DNA of 64,000 nt from Dermatemys mawii (GCA_007922305.1 ML677364.1:14055624-14119623), one strand, 5' to 3'. Counted from the first letter of the stretch, positions 10,860 through 22,735 are shown. Program-made: numbers and translations. The notes: a model not told the origin generated them from the sequence alone.

Positions 10860-11800
10860 AGTTAGGCCTCCTATATTAGCACCTGAGTTAGGCCCCCTAT
10901 ATTGGCACCTAAAAATGCAATCCCATGTTGAAATGGGTGTGTGCTAAGCCCGATCCTGCTCGTAGAAATAAGTGTCTAAGTCCAGTCTGTAGGGAGACCC
11001 CTGTCTCGTCAAGTGACCCACAACCAAGAGCCCCTCTCCTAGAGTCAGGACATTTAGCTGTTTCTTGTGAGAATGAGGTAGGCACTGGTCTCACTCCATA
11101 CAAAAGCAGCTGGAACTGTCTGCCTTAGTAGCTGTAGCCCAGTGATTAAAGCCCTTACCTGGAGACTTAGCTTCAATTCCCCCTCCTATCTGAGGGGAGA
11201 AAGGAGACCTCCGTTTGAATCCTAGCACATACCACTGAGCTATGGGATAGTTTGATGTGTGGCTCTCTTAATTTCTCCAGTTGAAGCTGTTTCACTGTGT
11301 ACAAATACTTAAAGAGTCATTGGGCCAAAAAAACACTGGGCATGAGAATGACTTTGTACTCTGGTGGTTAGGGCACTGACTAGAATTCCCTGGGTCAAGT
11401 ACCTTTACTTCAATGACTCTGGTTTTACCCAGGGGAAAAGTTTTAACAGGAGAGATTGAGATCTCTAGCTCAGTAGTTACAGCAGTCCCCTAAGGGAGAT
11501 GGGAGAACCCTGTTCAAAACTTGCCACCCCCTCAGGCAGAGGTGGGAATTGAAGTTGGGTCTTCAACAGAACTGGGCTACAAGTCCTCCTCTGACCAGAG
11601 TCTGAATGGGATCCAGTAGGTAGCTTCTGACCAGCCCCTCTCCACTCTAGAGTCTCAGCCATGAGCCTCTCCTGGGATTTAGCCAGGTCAGCCCTTTCTC
11701 ACAAAAAAAGCTAGAGAGACAGAGATCCACTATGATTAGGGCACTCACCTATGATCAAGGAGACCTGTTTTCAAGACTCTGCTCTGCCTGCTCATATCCC
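10860..11800 (+). repeat. Cluster of tRNA-like (SINE-derived) modules
   Basis: At least four decayed modules resemble a tRNA pol III promoter: an A-box-like CTGGTGGTTAGGGCACTGAC at 11361, and similar runs at about 11132, 11466 and 11727. Each is followed 30-70 bp later by a B-box-like GTTTGAATCC (11213), GGGTCAAGTACC (11392), TGTTCAAAACTTG (11511) or TTTTCAAGACTCTG (11768). The modules are separated by unrelated sequence. None folds as an intact tRNA gene by eye, so this reads as tRNA-derived repeat rather than functional tRNAs. Confidence 0.45.
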
Positions 11801-12254
11801 ATGTGAGTGCACCAATCACCAGGCTCTTGGCTGTTCTTGGGTAGGTGTCTCTCAGACTGTCCTGGAGAAGCTGTGCTGCCTTCAGTTGGACTGCTCCCAG
11901 GAATGAAAATCCACACAGGACAGGGTAAACTAACCAGGCTGTTATTAACAAGGCTTTGCCAAAACACACTGCTCTCAGCAGTACAGCTCAGTGTATACCC
12001 ACACACAGTTTATCAGACTCACTTTCTGTGCCTCTCTTAAATGGGCAGTGCACCAGCTATCTAACTGTGCATGAGTACAATACCCTCCCCCTCCCAATAC
12101 ACCTGTAAACAAAAGAAGTTCAGACATGTCATTAAAAATTTTCCTGCTCAATAACAGCATTAGTAGGTATCATAGTCCTTACACTCTTTGGTTTTAAATC
12201 TTCTCCCTTATCAGAAGTGAGTGTTGCTTGTTGTATTTGTACGCACAGCCATAG

Positions 12255-13345
12255 TGTCTTCATGTGATTCTGCTTGTGCTGGCTGTAACTCTGTTGTCTC
12301 TTCTCATATACAGGAATGTCCTGCCATCTACAGGAATGTCATTGATTATGATTGTGACCCCTGTCAGTCTTTGGAGTGTTTCAGGCACCTTTTTCTGAAT
12401 CAGAGAGGTAGCCGTGTTAGTCTGGAATTGCAGAAGTGACAAAGAGTCCTGTGGCACCTTAGTTAGTTAGTTAGTTAGTTTTAGTTAGTCTTTAAGGTGC
12501 CACAGGACTCTTTGTCACTTCTTTTTCTGAATATGGTGCTGACGACATGCCAAAGGGCTTACTTTTACAGCACACTTTCCACACACTGTTGAAAGTAATT
12601 AATTTGCTGTCCAGTCTGATATGCCAATATCCAGACTGAGGTTCTAGTACAATGAATACACTTCCTGCAAATAGTTTATGAGTGATGTCATTTAGAATTG
12701 TAAGCTGTAGAGTTCCTGCATTATTGCTTTGGTCAGATCTTGCAAGCCTGTGCAAACCCAGTGTTTTTTCCCTTTCTACTTCAACCATCAACCTAATCCA
12801 GTCTGATGGTTCCTTCTCCTTTCAAATTATACCCAGCAGGTCCATATGCTGAAGTTCCTTCCTCACTTTGGACCTTAGGGTTAATGGCAATCGTCATGAT
12901 GCATGCACTACTGGCACTGTGTTTATAGACAGATTAATTATACAATATCCTGACAGACATCCCTTCAAACATATCAGAAAATCTTTTCTTAATTTCCTCT
13001 GCTTTGAGATGTCCTTCTATGGATTCCACTGACATTAGGATTTTTATCGGGTGTAATGATTTTAAAACTGTCAGTCCTAATACTGGTTTGGCTGGAATAT
13101 TTATTATATAGAAATCTAGATTCTGACATTTTCTCCTTCTTCTTGCATTTAACATTGCATATCCCTACTATGTGGAGTGGCACTGCGAGAGTATATATAC
13201 TCCATATACTGCGAGTGGCACTGTCAGAGTAGTGTCATAGTGGGTGCTAAATTTTTCCTATATTCTATCTCAGGGATGAGGTTTACTTGAGTTCCAGTAT
13301 CAGTTTTCAACTGCATGTCTATTTCTTCTGGACTTATTAAAATAG
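12255..13345 (-). pseudogene. Ty3/Gypsy-type pol remnant (protease to reverse transcriptase)
   Basis: Read on the minus strand from right to left, the decayed frames follow pol order. A protease active-site motif DTGTQVNLIP lies near 13275-13310. Spacer sequence includes LGLTVLKSLHPIKI. Reverse-transcriptase motifs follow: PQSGYWHIRLDSKLITFN and KPFGMSSAP (about 12545-12690), then ETLQRLTGVTIIINDI (about 12340-12400) where the catalytic YxDD block should be. Frameshifts and stops are frequent and no LTRs are visible, so it is a dead fragment. A Penelope-type hairpin is inserted inside the reverse-transcriptase region. Confidence 0.7.
12401..12520. mobile_element. Penelope-like hairpin remnant, copy 1
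   Basis: Contains AGAGGTAGCCGTGTTAGTCT, then an inverted repeat whose arms carry AGTGACAAAGAGTCCTGTGG and its complement, with a TTAG-repeat loop. A perfect 12-bp duplication CTTTTTCTGAAT flanks it (12389-12400 and 12521-12532). Two further copies lie at 34156 and 56511. I recall this terminal repeat from turtle Penelope-like elements carrying a GIY-YIG endonuclease; no coding part is present here. Confidence 0.75.
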
Positions 13346-14740
13346 TTACATATGCTTCTGCATTAGAGTCCTAGGAAACTCATTTTAATTTTCATTTCAT
13401 TTAGGGGCATTTTTTGTTATTTTTGTTTTATCTCTCCCTCCCCACTCCAGTGGAAGTCAGGCCCTGCTCAGGGTTGGGGAGTGGGGCGGTTCAGAGGCAG
13501 GTTGGGTCTTGGTCCCAGGCCAGGTGTATGGTAGGCCTTGTGGTGAAGTGGGGTAAAGAATGAGCCTGCCCTGTCTCATGGGGACTATGATGGGGTCACA
13601 GCACTTCTCAGGGTTGGCCTGGCCTCCCCTCTGGCATGAGGATGGGAAGTAGCCAGGCCAAAAGCTGAGCGAGTGACTTTGTGACCCTGCATTCCAGGTG
13701 CCAGGCTCTATTCATCACTATCCTTGTCCTTATTCTGTATTGTAGCCCAAAAGCACACCAGTGTCCTTGTGAAACTCCTCTCCCATGGAGGTATTCTCCA
13801 ATTCCGTGCATTGTATGCCCAGTGCTTTTCTGTGTGCCCGTGAGGGATATTGGTGAAAAGTGGTGTGTTTTGTGGTACTTTGTCAACATCTTCCCTACTG
13901 CTTTGCATGATGCAAGCCACATCTGTGGCAACCCTGTTTTGTCTGTGCCTTTGCTACCAGTCTGCCTTGTATGGATACAACATTTAAGCTGTTCCACTTT
14001 GTATCAATAATTAAATATTAATTAGAGCAGGGACTTGACCTTTATTCTTCCATATTCCAGGTGAATGCCCTAGACACTGAGTTATAGAATCAATCTCTCT
14101 CTCTTTCCTTCATTGGCAAGATATGTGGTGGAATGCCTAGTTCAAGAATCCCAGCAGAGTGTAGGTGTGTGCAAGGGAGAGAAATGGTTCAGCAGTGTCA
14201 GGAATTAGGCAGCTTTGTGTATGCCCACTGGCAGAAACTTAGCCACCTAAGGAACTTTACTGGCAGCTGGGTGGGGGTTTTGAGGCTCTCAGCGGCGCTT
14301 AAATGTTGGATTTAGGCACGTAAGGTGGCAATTAAGCATTTAAATCCTTTTGTGGACCTAGCTGCAAGTGCCTGACATTATGGAGCTGGAACTTTTGGGA
14401 CTACCACAATACAAATAACAATGATAACAAGTGGCCTGACACCAGTTTTGTCTTTGTCAACCCAGGCTGTTCCCTGAAACGAGGTCCATCGGGCTCAAGA
14501 ATGGCATAAGAGAGCCACAGGCATTACGCCATCCATACTGAATTGTACTGCCCCAGGCCTTAGATGTTTCTGAAATAGCCAAGCAGTTCCAGGGTTTCAC
14601 TGCAAAGTAACATATCCCTCAGGGACAGGACATGGAATTTGTGCTGTTTCTGCCACTTTAAAGCCAACTCAGTGGAATGTGGGGCTGTGGGTTCTGTCAG
14701 GGGCAGTTGGGACCAGGCTCCAGCTGGGCTGTTACATCTG
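13346..14740. other. Decayed repeats, no gene
   Basis: Includes a possible relic of the gypsy element's upstream part (minus-strand frames around 13608-13997) and a SINE-like block at about 13990-14360. In that block GTGAATGCCCTAGACACTGA resembles a sequence at about 19890. Nothing is coding with confidence. Confidence 0.4.
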
Positions 14741-14750
14741 CTCTGCTTTG

Positions 14751-14790
14751 ATTGGTTTGGATTCAGCCATTAGTTTTCTGGTGTATAAAG
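14751..14790 (+). promoter_or_regulatory. Possible core promoter (inverted CCAAT box plus TATA) upstream of the Kelch-like gene
   Basis: ATTGG at 14751 (inverted CCAAT) is followed about 30 bp later by TATAAAG at 14784-14790. This lies 1.17 kb upstream of the first ATG of the Kelch-like gene and on the same strand. It could drive that gene through a 5' non-coding exon, or be a relic LTR promoter. Position and motifs are the only support. Confidence 0.25.
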
Positions 14791-15534
14791 ACAGATACGA
14801 CAGAATCGGAGCAGAGAGGCTAAGGGGCTTGGATTCATGTGTGGAGAGGTGAAATCTAGGAGGCAACGGAGACAATGCTGACAGGGCAGCTATATGTTAT
14901 GACTAGAATTGAATGAATAATTTGTAACCGATAAAGTATTCAGTACATTTTGACTCAAATTTCCTTTCGTCTAGGGTTTGATATTCAAAATTTGATAAAT
15001 GATCCTATTCCCTATTTTGGTAAGTATGACTCTGCTTTTCAAATTTAAAATCTGAACTTAATTTGAAATTTGAGCAATAAATTCCTAGGAGCTTTGGGCT
15101 TAGTCAAAATCAATCAACTGAATGTTTGTAGAAAGTGAACATGAAAAACACAAACACATCCACAGAGAATTTAAGAATGTAAACAGATATTCCTGATAAT
15201 TTTTTTTTGCAGTATTTGTCCAGCTCTCATGGTGGCATTGTCTCTCTGTCATGTTGTATCATGATGTGCCAAACACTGAGATTCAGACTCAGCCTGGAGT
15301 TTGCTGAGCAAGGAATGACTAAAAGCAAAATACCAAGCCAAGGACTAACCAACAGTCTATAATAAGGATTTTTTCCTGACTAAGGAGGGGGTTGCAGTAT
15401 GAGTTGAGGCTGGATCAAAGGAACTGTCCCTCCCTATACTCGTGGGAAGTAGCAGTAGAGCTGGAAGTGCTGACTGAGATGGTAGATCAGAACATATATT
15501 AGGATATTCTGTTTATGGTACGTAAGTGTTCCTC

Positions 15535-15785
15535 ATTATTGTAGTAGCAGAGCATCGTACACTCTTTAATGTATTTATCCTCACAACAACCCTATTATCC
15601 TTATTTGTTATTTCCCTGTTTGTTTGCAGATGCGGAAATGTAGCACAAACAATCTAAATAATTTCTTTGAACTTATGCAGGAAGACCGTGATGGAGAAAG
15701 TAATTGAACCAAGGCCTTCTAACTCCCTACGTAATGGCCTAACTGCTGGACCACTCATCCTCTCTACTTCCAACAGGCTACTGCC
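15535..15785 (+). repeat. Old SINE-like dispersed repeat
   Basis: Contains TTTATCCTCACAACAACCCT, GATGCGGAAATGTAGCACA and AATTGAACCAAGGCCTTCTA, ending in CTAACTGCTGGACCACTCATC. This is the typical order of an ancient MIR-type or related SINE in reptiles. It lies just upstream of the first Kelch-like coding exon. Confidence 0.45.
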
Positions 15786-15959
15786 TATGATGTGTCTTCA
15801 GAGAAAGGCTGTTTAAAGAGCCTTTGACTCCCTGTATGACAATCAGGGTTATTGAATTCTCCTATTTCAACTCCTGGCAGGACTGGCTGGCGATTCTGAG
15901 GATCCCAGGGGGCTATTTCAATCTTGTAGATTCCTAAATCCATTACAGTGGTTGGAATA

Positions 15960-16041
15960 ATGGATTCCCTAATGGATGGGGACAGTGAAAAAGAGGACGC
16001 CCAAGATGCACCTCAGTCCCTGGAAAGCTTTGTGAGCCAGG
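15960..16041 (+). other. Kelch-like coding exon 1
   Basis: 27 codons plus one base, starting MDSLMDGDSEKEDAQDAPQS. The donor is CAGG|GTAGGT. The acidic, serine-rich N-terminus is typical of the unstructured lead-in before a BTB domain. A second in-frame ATG lies four codons downstream. Confidence 0.8.
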
Positions 16042-19000
16042 GTAGGTTGGCTGCTCTGAAGAGTGATATGAGTGAAGAGTGATCCTTTTACTGTAACATT
16101 CGGTGGCATCCAGAGGCTACTGAATGGCTGAGGCTGCTGTTAGCATCCAAAAAATGAACTGGGATAGAGGCTATCTTTCCCATTTCTCCTTTTTTGCACG
16201 TGGATTTGATGCTGGTAAAGGTGCTGGTTAATAGCTCTACAGGACGTTGACACACAGAGCAATTATGGCACAACATCAGCAACATTGCAAGATTCGATTC
16301 ACACATATTGTGTGCTGCCATTGCATTTCACCCCTGCTCTGGAAGGCCCTTTCAGAGTTTGGGCTCTCTGCTGTACCTGCCAGCAAGAGAGGCCAGGTCA
16401 TTAGTTCCATTTTTTTGTGATGTTATCACTTGGAACTGGATTGAGACCCATCAAACTAATTCCCAACAGAGACCACCAAATGGGTATTAGATCTGAATGA
16501 CTGTTGGCTCCTCATGAGTTCATTTGCTCTGATATAAGGTATTTAGTCCTTAAATACTTCTAGCAGAAGAGGTCATTTTTTTCTACTTGCATATTTCTGA
16601 AGAAGGTTTTGGCTTTGTCTTTCCCACCCCTATAGGTTTAAAGCAGATGTACCTCGACCAGCAGTTTTGTGATGCTACACTGGTGGTTGAAGGAAGGAGG
16701 TTTCCCTGTCACAGGTGGGTTTTTGCTCCATGCTGCATTCAACATGCTGGATATAAGAATTAGAAACTACATATTGTTGAAACAGGACAGAAGTCATTTA
16801 CTTGGGGAGGTGAAGCAACCTAGTCTAGTATACAGAACTCATAGCACCATGAAAAGACTTAATAATAGGACAATATCTAATCTCTATAAATAGCACCTTT
16901 CCTCACAAAAGATTCTACAGGGAACATTTCACCTAGAAATGAAATGCAGCCAACAGGTGCAAAACACATGGTAAAACTCGGGGGATGGAAGGAGGCAACA
17001 AGGCAATCCCCCTACTCTTACAGTATCCTATCTATCTATATATCTATCTATATTCCTTGGGACCTCCATAGAAAGTACAGTGCTCCTTAAACAAGATGTA
17101 AAAATGCACCATCAAGTCCCATATTTATTAGGGAGGTATGTCTTTAGATAAAATGTTACCTGTTATGTTAAAAAAATTCTGGTTTTCCCCTAAAATGCCT
17201 CCTAAGGTCTCAAAGTCAAATCATTTTTTTCTGGTTTCTGTGACACCCGCAATACCCCAAAAGTGAACACAGCATTGGTGTTATGTACCATCTCAAGGAT
17301 GGCACCTCTGGCTGCACAGCAACTCCTACTACCAGTAGCACCATATAGAGAAACTATTTTCAGTGCTGACTTTGGAGAAAGAGACCTTCCTATTGAGTTA
17401 CCCTTCACCATATCCTGGAACACACTAAGTTATCTCAGAGATCTCCTACCCAAACACTAAACAAGCCCTCCCTGCTTAACTAGGGGAGAGGGGATGAGAT
17501 CAGAGCCCCCACAAGTGAAATGGCTGGAAATACCACATTAATCTCTTAGCACAGTTGCCTCTCTTGGTGCAGGGTGCTGTTGGCCTCAGTCAGCTCATAC
17601 TTCCGGGTCATGTTCACCAGCTCCTTCAAAGAGTCCCAGGATGGGGAAGTTTTGCTCAAGGCTATAACCCCCTCCATCATTCAAAGCATTCTGAATTATC
17701 TCTATTTAGAAGAGATATCACTTACTGAAGACACTGCTGAAGATTTGTTTATCGCGTCCAGTAGACTCCAGATCCTCCCACTAGAGGAGATCATTAGCAG
17801 GTAACGCACAATGACCTCATTGGTCTCCTCCTTGCACTTAGGGTGGGTGTGATATAAGATTGGTTTTGAGTGTCTATATGGGCTGTTTGGGTATAGATTG
17901 GTTGCATTATATATGCACTGGGGAAACGTCTCACAGCTGCAACACAAGCATTTCAATAAAATGTAATTTAAAAATCAACACATCTAGCCTGATTCCTGCA
18001 TAAACATTTTGAAAAATTCTGTTGCAGAAAAGCTGAATGACCAAGAGATAAGAATATTGGATCAAAGAGGATTTACTGCCAGCCCCCATACCCCAACTCT
18101 GGGCTGCCCTGAGTTATGCTCATACAAAGCAAATGAGATCTTTCTATAGAGAAGGCAACATGCTGCATTTATTGAGAATACAGCAATTAGTATATGCTTT
18201 TTAGTCACACACACACACACACAAACAAACACATACACACATACACACACACACAGAGAGAGTCCCACCAGTTGATGTTATATTTACCAGTCCAAAGTCT
18301 GAAACAATCTAGGGGCCAGCCAGATTGGTTGTACAGGGGAGCCGGGCTCTGTCGATCACGATCCGATGCTCCTGGAGTTGTGGCAAGATGAACCCAAAAT
18401 CCCATTGAAGTCTATGGATTGCGCTGTGTCAGTTTATGACCAGTTACTCCTTAATTAGTGTTATCTTTTGATGTTAACATTCCAAAACACCTCTGAGAGG
18501 GTCATCCTGTCCTCGATTGATTTAATCAATTATCTTTAGAGGTGCCAGCCTCCACCTTAGGGTCATCAATTTGCCCTTCCTCAGTCATGTGTGCATGCTG
18601 ATCGTTTTCTGGCATTGATAGGTTGTTACGTTTCTTCATTCCTCCTCTCTTGATCATCTGATTTTAACAACGGCCTTCACACTTTATCTTTTCCTGATAC
18701 ACACACTCCTCATTTACACAAACAGTTTTTTACAGAGGACTTCAAATGTATACAAACAGCAGTATTTTGTGTTGAGCAAGAAAGGCATTGTAAATTAAAC
18801 TTTACTAAATCTTGTGGTCAAAACAGTTTACATTGTGGCCCGGGCCTTCAACAGCCCTTTAATCTAATTAACATAGACACAATACAAGATCCTGTCTCTT
18901 ATTTATTAGACCTTAAAACAAAGAAATATATATTTAACTAGAGGGCCTAATTTATAATACATGCAGGAAACCATAGTACATATTATAACTTATCATAAAA

Positions 19001-22000
19001 CAGGGGGTGACTATAATCAGCTATAAGGACTGTTCAAGTCTGTTTCTGCCTTTCAATTATTACTACCTCTAATACAAATATAACAGCCTACTCCTACACC
19101 CGCCCGAGCGCCCCCAATCCCAGAACTCTAGGCGGCGTGGCTCCAGTGGGCCCCTGTGAGTTGGATGGCCCCATCTGCCCCAAGTCCCAGCCCCTGCCCG
19201 CTTCTGAGAAGAGAAGCAGCCTGCCTGGGCTGGAGCCAAAGGGGAAGCGGCAAGTGGGAGGGGGCCTCAGGGCAGAGTGTGGGTGGGGCCATGAAGGGCT
19301 GTTTGTGGAGGCTTAGCCTCCCCTGGCCTACAATACCCACTGCCCATGTGTGTGAGAAGGGTGGGCAGTGAAGAACCACTCATAAAATGAAACAATTTGT
19401 CCTAGAAGATGGGGAACTGTTTGCGTCCAGTCCAATAGAAGCTTGTGTGGTTGGGAGAGGCCATGTGGTCTAATAAGTGAAGTTATTAGGTGGGGGACTC
19501 CTGGCTTCTATTCCCAGCTTTGCTACTGTTACCCTCTGTAACCTGGTTAGGTCACTTCCCCCTCTATATGTCAGTTTATCGTATTAAAGAATGCTCATAC
19601 TAACACTGACAGACTTCACAGAGGGGTTGTGAGATTTGATGAATAAATATTCATTCTTGAGTTCCCCAGAGTACTGCAGAAAGGTAATGTATTATTTGTG
19701 CAGTATCAGATATCAAGACAGTTAGCAACCCAGAGTCATACATAGAGAGATGGTGAAATATTTGTGGCAAATACTTTATTAGGCAAAAAATAAATGCTGG
19801 TTGACCCAAAATTATTCACAGATGTCATAAGAATTCCACTTTGTGAAAGTAATAAAATAATCATTTTAATCCAGGTCTCCCATATCTAAGGAGAGTGTCC
19901 TAAGCACTGAACTAATAGAATCATTCTACTTCTGTCTCTGGCTCAGTGAGTGTTTCATTATTGATATACAATGGCTCAACTTCAACATGAGAGAATGAGA
20001 GGTACACACACCAGATACCATATAGCTGGATGGTTAGGATTCTCTCCCAAAAGGTGGGAAACATAACTGCTCTAGGGACTATTTAATGATTTATACAAGG
20101 TGGAACAGCTTCAATAGGAGAAACTCAGTGAACCCTGCCCCAAAGCATCCCACAGCCCAGTGGCTATAGCACTCTCCTGTGACAGAGCAGACCAATGATT
20201 GAATATTCTGTCCACGATCAAATTGTTCCCAGAGGAGGAAGAACATAGCTTGGGTGAATCCCCTAGCCCCAAGATCTGAAAGTTAGACAGGTGCTGCCTC
20301 CTTCTCCCACCATTTTGTAAATCTAGCCTGGGAGGAATGAAACATTTTGTTCAACCAAACCAAAATTGTCAATTTTTTTGATTCACTGAATTTTTCAGAT
20401 GTTTGTCTTGATTCAACCTAATGCAATTTTATATGTCATTTTTAGAGCTGCCAGTTCCAAATAATCAATTAATCACCCTGCTCTATACAGGAACAACCAA
20501 TTATCTGACACAATCAGGACTTTGAGCTTTCCTGAGAGCTCCTCAGTGACATTTATTCCCTTTGTTATTTCTTCCAGATTCTTGGTGAAGAATATTTCCA
20601 CAGAGAACTGCCTTGGGATTTATGCGCTGGCTTATGCCCACAACCACAATGATTTGCTTCATGCAGCCAAGCACCACATCAGCTTGAATTTTGAATCCAT
20701 CTCTGAGGACTATGATTTCATGTGTCTAGACCTCAGCACTTTGACCAGCATTATCTCCTCTGATAACCTTGTAGTGGCCTCTGAACTGGTTGTTTACCAG
20801 GCTGTGCAACGCTGGGTGAGATTTCAACCAGCTGAGCGCCTCCCAGTGCTTTCTGTGGTCATGAGGCACATCCGCCTTCCTTTCCTGACCCGTGAAGCTC
20901 TTGCAGAGATCCAGGCCGACTCAGCAATTTATGACGATATTCAGATGTGGTGGCAACAACTGGCTGAGGAAGAAAGACAGTGGGAGAATGGAGGACTCAG
21001 GCAGGGTATGTATGATGAGTGTATTGTGTGCATGGAGCTGCACAGGTACATGATTCAACATGAGGAGAATGACTATTCAGAGCTTGACTTTGATTCTGAC
21101 TTGCTTTCTGGAATGGATTGCTTTGATCCTTATACAGGAAGGTGGAAAAAACTGCCAGGTTTGAAATGCCTGCGACATCCTTCCAGCACAGCTGTGGAGC
21201 ACAAGCTTTACCTGTCTGGAGGCAAATACCGAGATGGCTCTTGTTCAGACACTCTTTATGAATACAATTCTTTTACTGCCCAGTGGATACAACTCCCCTC
21301 CATGTCTGTGCCCCGGGACTCACATGGCTTTCTAGCCTGTAACCTGAAGCTGTATGCTCTTGGGGGACGGAATGACAGACACGGACTTACTTCTGCTGAG
21401 AGCTTTGACTTGGTGCAGAAGGCATGGACTCCCATCTCCAACTTGCCATTTCGGCTGATATATTTTGCTTCCACGGTGCTGAAGAATAAGTTGTACCTAA
21501 TAGGTGGAGAAGCTTTGGCAGTAGCACCTAAGCTAGTTTATAGCGGCATTCTGATCTATGACATTAACTTAGATATGTGGACTCAGATGCCTCTGGATTT
21601 TAAGTGCTATGAAACAGCTGCTATCTCCATGGATAATGGGATCTGTGTTATTGGTGGATTCTGTGAAGAAAAAGGTAGACAGCTGACTCCAAGAAGCACT
21701 ACAGAAGTCTCCTTTCTGTCCAGTAGAAAATGTTTTTTCCTCAGTGAAGATGGCAAAGTGTGTCAGAAAGTTGTGATTCCGGAATTACCAGAAACATTTG
21801 CCTTTGCTGGTGTGGTTTGTTGGCAGAGGAGAATCTACTTGATGGGTGGTGTAAATTGTTATCAATTATGCAACAGGATTTTCTATTGGGAACCAGGTGA
21901 TTCCAGCTGGACTGAGTGCCAGGAATGTGTCCCCAGTATAGAGGGGTTTATTAGAATATTTAAATGTGTGACACTGAAGATACCAAGAAGTACAGTTTGC

Positions 22001-22024
22001 CCCTTCTCCAAGAAATATCTGTAA
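15960..22024 (+). CDS. Kelch-like protein (BTB-BACK-Kelch), four coding exons, 611 aa
   Basis: Exons 15960-16041, 16636-16714, 17573-17800 and 20578-22024 have GT-AG borders and matching phases, and join into 611 codons plus a stop (82+79+228+1447 nt). The start ATG is the first after an in-frame stop at 15927. Residues about 33-130 form the BTB/POZ domain (FCDATLVVEGRRFPCHR, VLLASVSSYFRVMF). Residues about 130-240 are BACK (STENCLGIYALAYAHNHNDL, RHIRLPFLTREAL). From about 311 there are Kelch repeats, with five GG signatures (LYLSGGK, LYALGGR, LYLIGGE, CVIGGF, IYLMGGV). Proteins of this family usually act as substrate adaptors for CUL3 ubiquitin ligases: BTB and BACK bind the cullin and dimerise, and the Kelch propeller selects the substrate. 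The length fits the family. I cannot assign a specific KLHL/KBTBD orthologue. The gene appears intact, with no frameshift or internal stop. Confidence 0.9.
16636..16714 (+). other. Kelch-like coding exon 2
   Basis: 79-nt exon with acceptor CCCCTATAG and donor ACAG|GTGGGT. It encodes GLKQMYLDQQFCDATLVVEG followed by RRFPCHR, the start of the BTB domain. The split after FPCHR is a conserved intron position in several BTB-Kelch genes. Confidence 0.9.
17573..17800 (+). other. Kelch-like coding exon 3
   Basis: 228-nt exon with acceptor CTTGGTGCAG and donor AGCAG|GTAACG. It encodes the rest of BTB (VLLASVSSYFRVMFTSSF ... LNYLYLEEISLTEDTAED ... RLQILPLEEIISR). Confidence 0.92.
18206..18254. repeat. 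CA microsatellite
   Basis: Interrupted (CA)n with AAACAAAC and ATACAC variants. It creates spurious ORFs on both strands. Confidence 0.95.
19465..19735 (+). repeat. MIR/CORE-SINE copy in intron 3
   Basis: Matches MIR order: CTGGCTTCTATTCCCAGCTT, TGTAACCTGGTTAGGTCACT, a decayed CTCAGTTT block, GAGGGGTTGTGAGATTTGAT, ending ATGAATAAATATTCATT. Diverged. Confidence 0.55.
20578..22024 (+). other. Kelch-like coding exon 4 (BACK and Kelch domains)
   Basis: Terminal coding exon of 1447 nt, acceptor TTTCTTCCAG, stop TAA at 22022-22024. It carries all of BACK and the whole Kelch propeller. The frame is also open about 18 codons upstream of the acceptor, with an ATG at 20522, but that methionine lies in the intron; the splice phase and BTB exons argue against it as the start. 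Confidence 0.92.
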
Positions 22025-22735
22025 CCCCTACTACCATCAGAGATACAGATTGCCTCTTTTCAGACACTTGCTAGAGCCTGACCCCTTCATAGTGCGACTA
22101 GCATTGAAATATCCCCTCCAGGAGAACTCTCTCTGTCCCTAAACATATATTTACCTCACTCATGCTCACCTGGAAATCAGTGATAATTTTAAGATTGACT
22201 TCAATGGGATCAGAATATGTTCCACAGGATTCCACTGAATTCAAATAGGCTGCACTTGAGATAGATTCTTGGTTCACACAAGGAGCTGGTTTAAATTCAG
22301 TATCAGTATCACTTTGCTTAAAACCATTTTAACACTTCTGGACATCAGTTAAAGGACACAAATCCTTTTCTCCTCCTTCCTTTTCCTGTCTATGTCTCTC
22401 CTCCTTTTACTCAGCTATTGAGATTAAACCCACTGGAACAAATTTCTCCCTAGGGTAACATCACTGGAGACGGGTAAATTTGGTGCATTATATTCAGCTG
22501 GAGAATAGTTTTGTTCCCCATATCTATGTGTCTCTGTTTCAGAATATTTGTTTATGGAGGTTGTTTGATGAAGCTTGCAAATGGTGCTCCCATGGATCAC
22601 TGTACACAGTAATGGTTTTAAGATATGATTAAAGCTCTTTCCTTGTAATGGTCAGACATGAGTTTGTCTCTCACAGCAGGTGTCTTTGCTCAATTATAAA
22701 GCTGAATAAAGAAAATTTTATTAAAAATCATTTTA
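22025..22735 (+). terminator. 3' UTR and poly(A) signals of the Kelch-like gene
   Basis: ATTAAA at 22628-22633 and AATAAA at 22705-22710 lie 0.6-0.7 kb after the stop. The AATAAA is followed by a TTTT-containing and then a GTCTTTGTTTTGG-rich stretch, consistent with a downstream element. No repeat interrupts the UTR. Confidence 0.6.

Larger units (their letters stand above)
17801..20577 (+). other. Intron 3 of the Kelch-like gene, repeat-filled
   Basis: Holds a CA microsatellite (18206-18254), a long AT-rich block (about 18297-19110) that may derive from an endogenous LTR element, a GC-richer block (19090-19375) with opposed chance ORFs, and a MIR-like SINE (19465-19735). tRNA-like fragments lie at about 20028 and 20160. 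A run of TTTTG/CAAAA-rich DNA at 20335-20420 resembles blocks at 38800 and 62560. Confidence 0.6.

Noticed and set aside
11128..11800. Functional tRNA genes
   Set aside because: Box-like motifs are present but acceptor stems and anticodon arms are not; better explained as SINE-derived repeats.
18062..18405. ORFs on both strands near the CA repeat
   Set aside because: Cys/Val and His/Thr runs come from the (CA)n microsatellite.
19128..19379. Opposed ORFs in a GC-richer intronic block
   Set aside because: Inside intron 3 of the Kelch-like gene; no splice sites fit the exon phases and there is no recognisable domain.
20522..20577. Apparent start of a 500-aa single-exon Kelch protein
   Set aside because: The ATG lies upstream of a strong acceptor at 20577, and the BTB exons splice in frame to 20578; a start here would lose the BTB domain.
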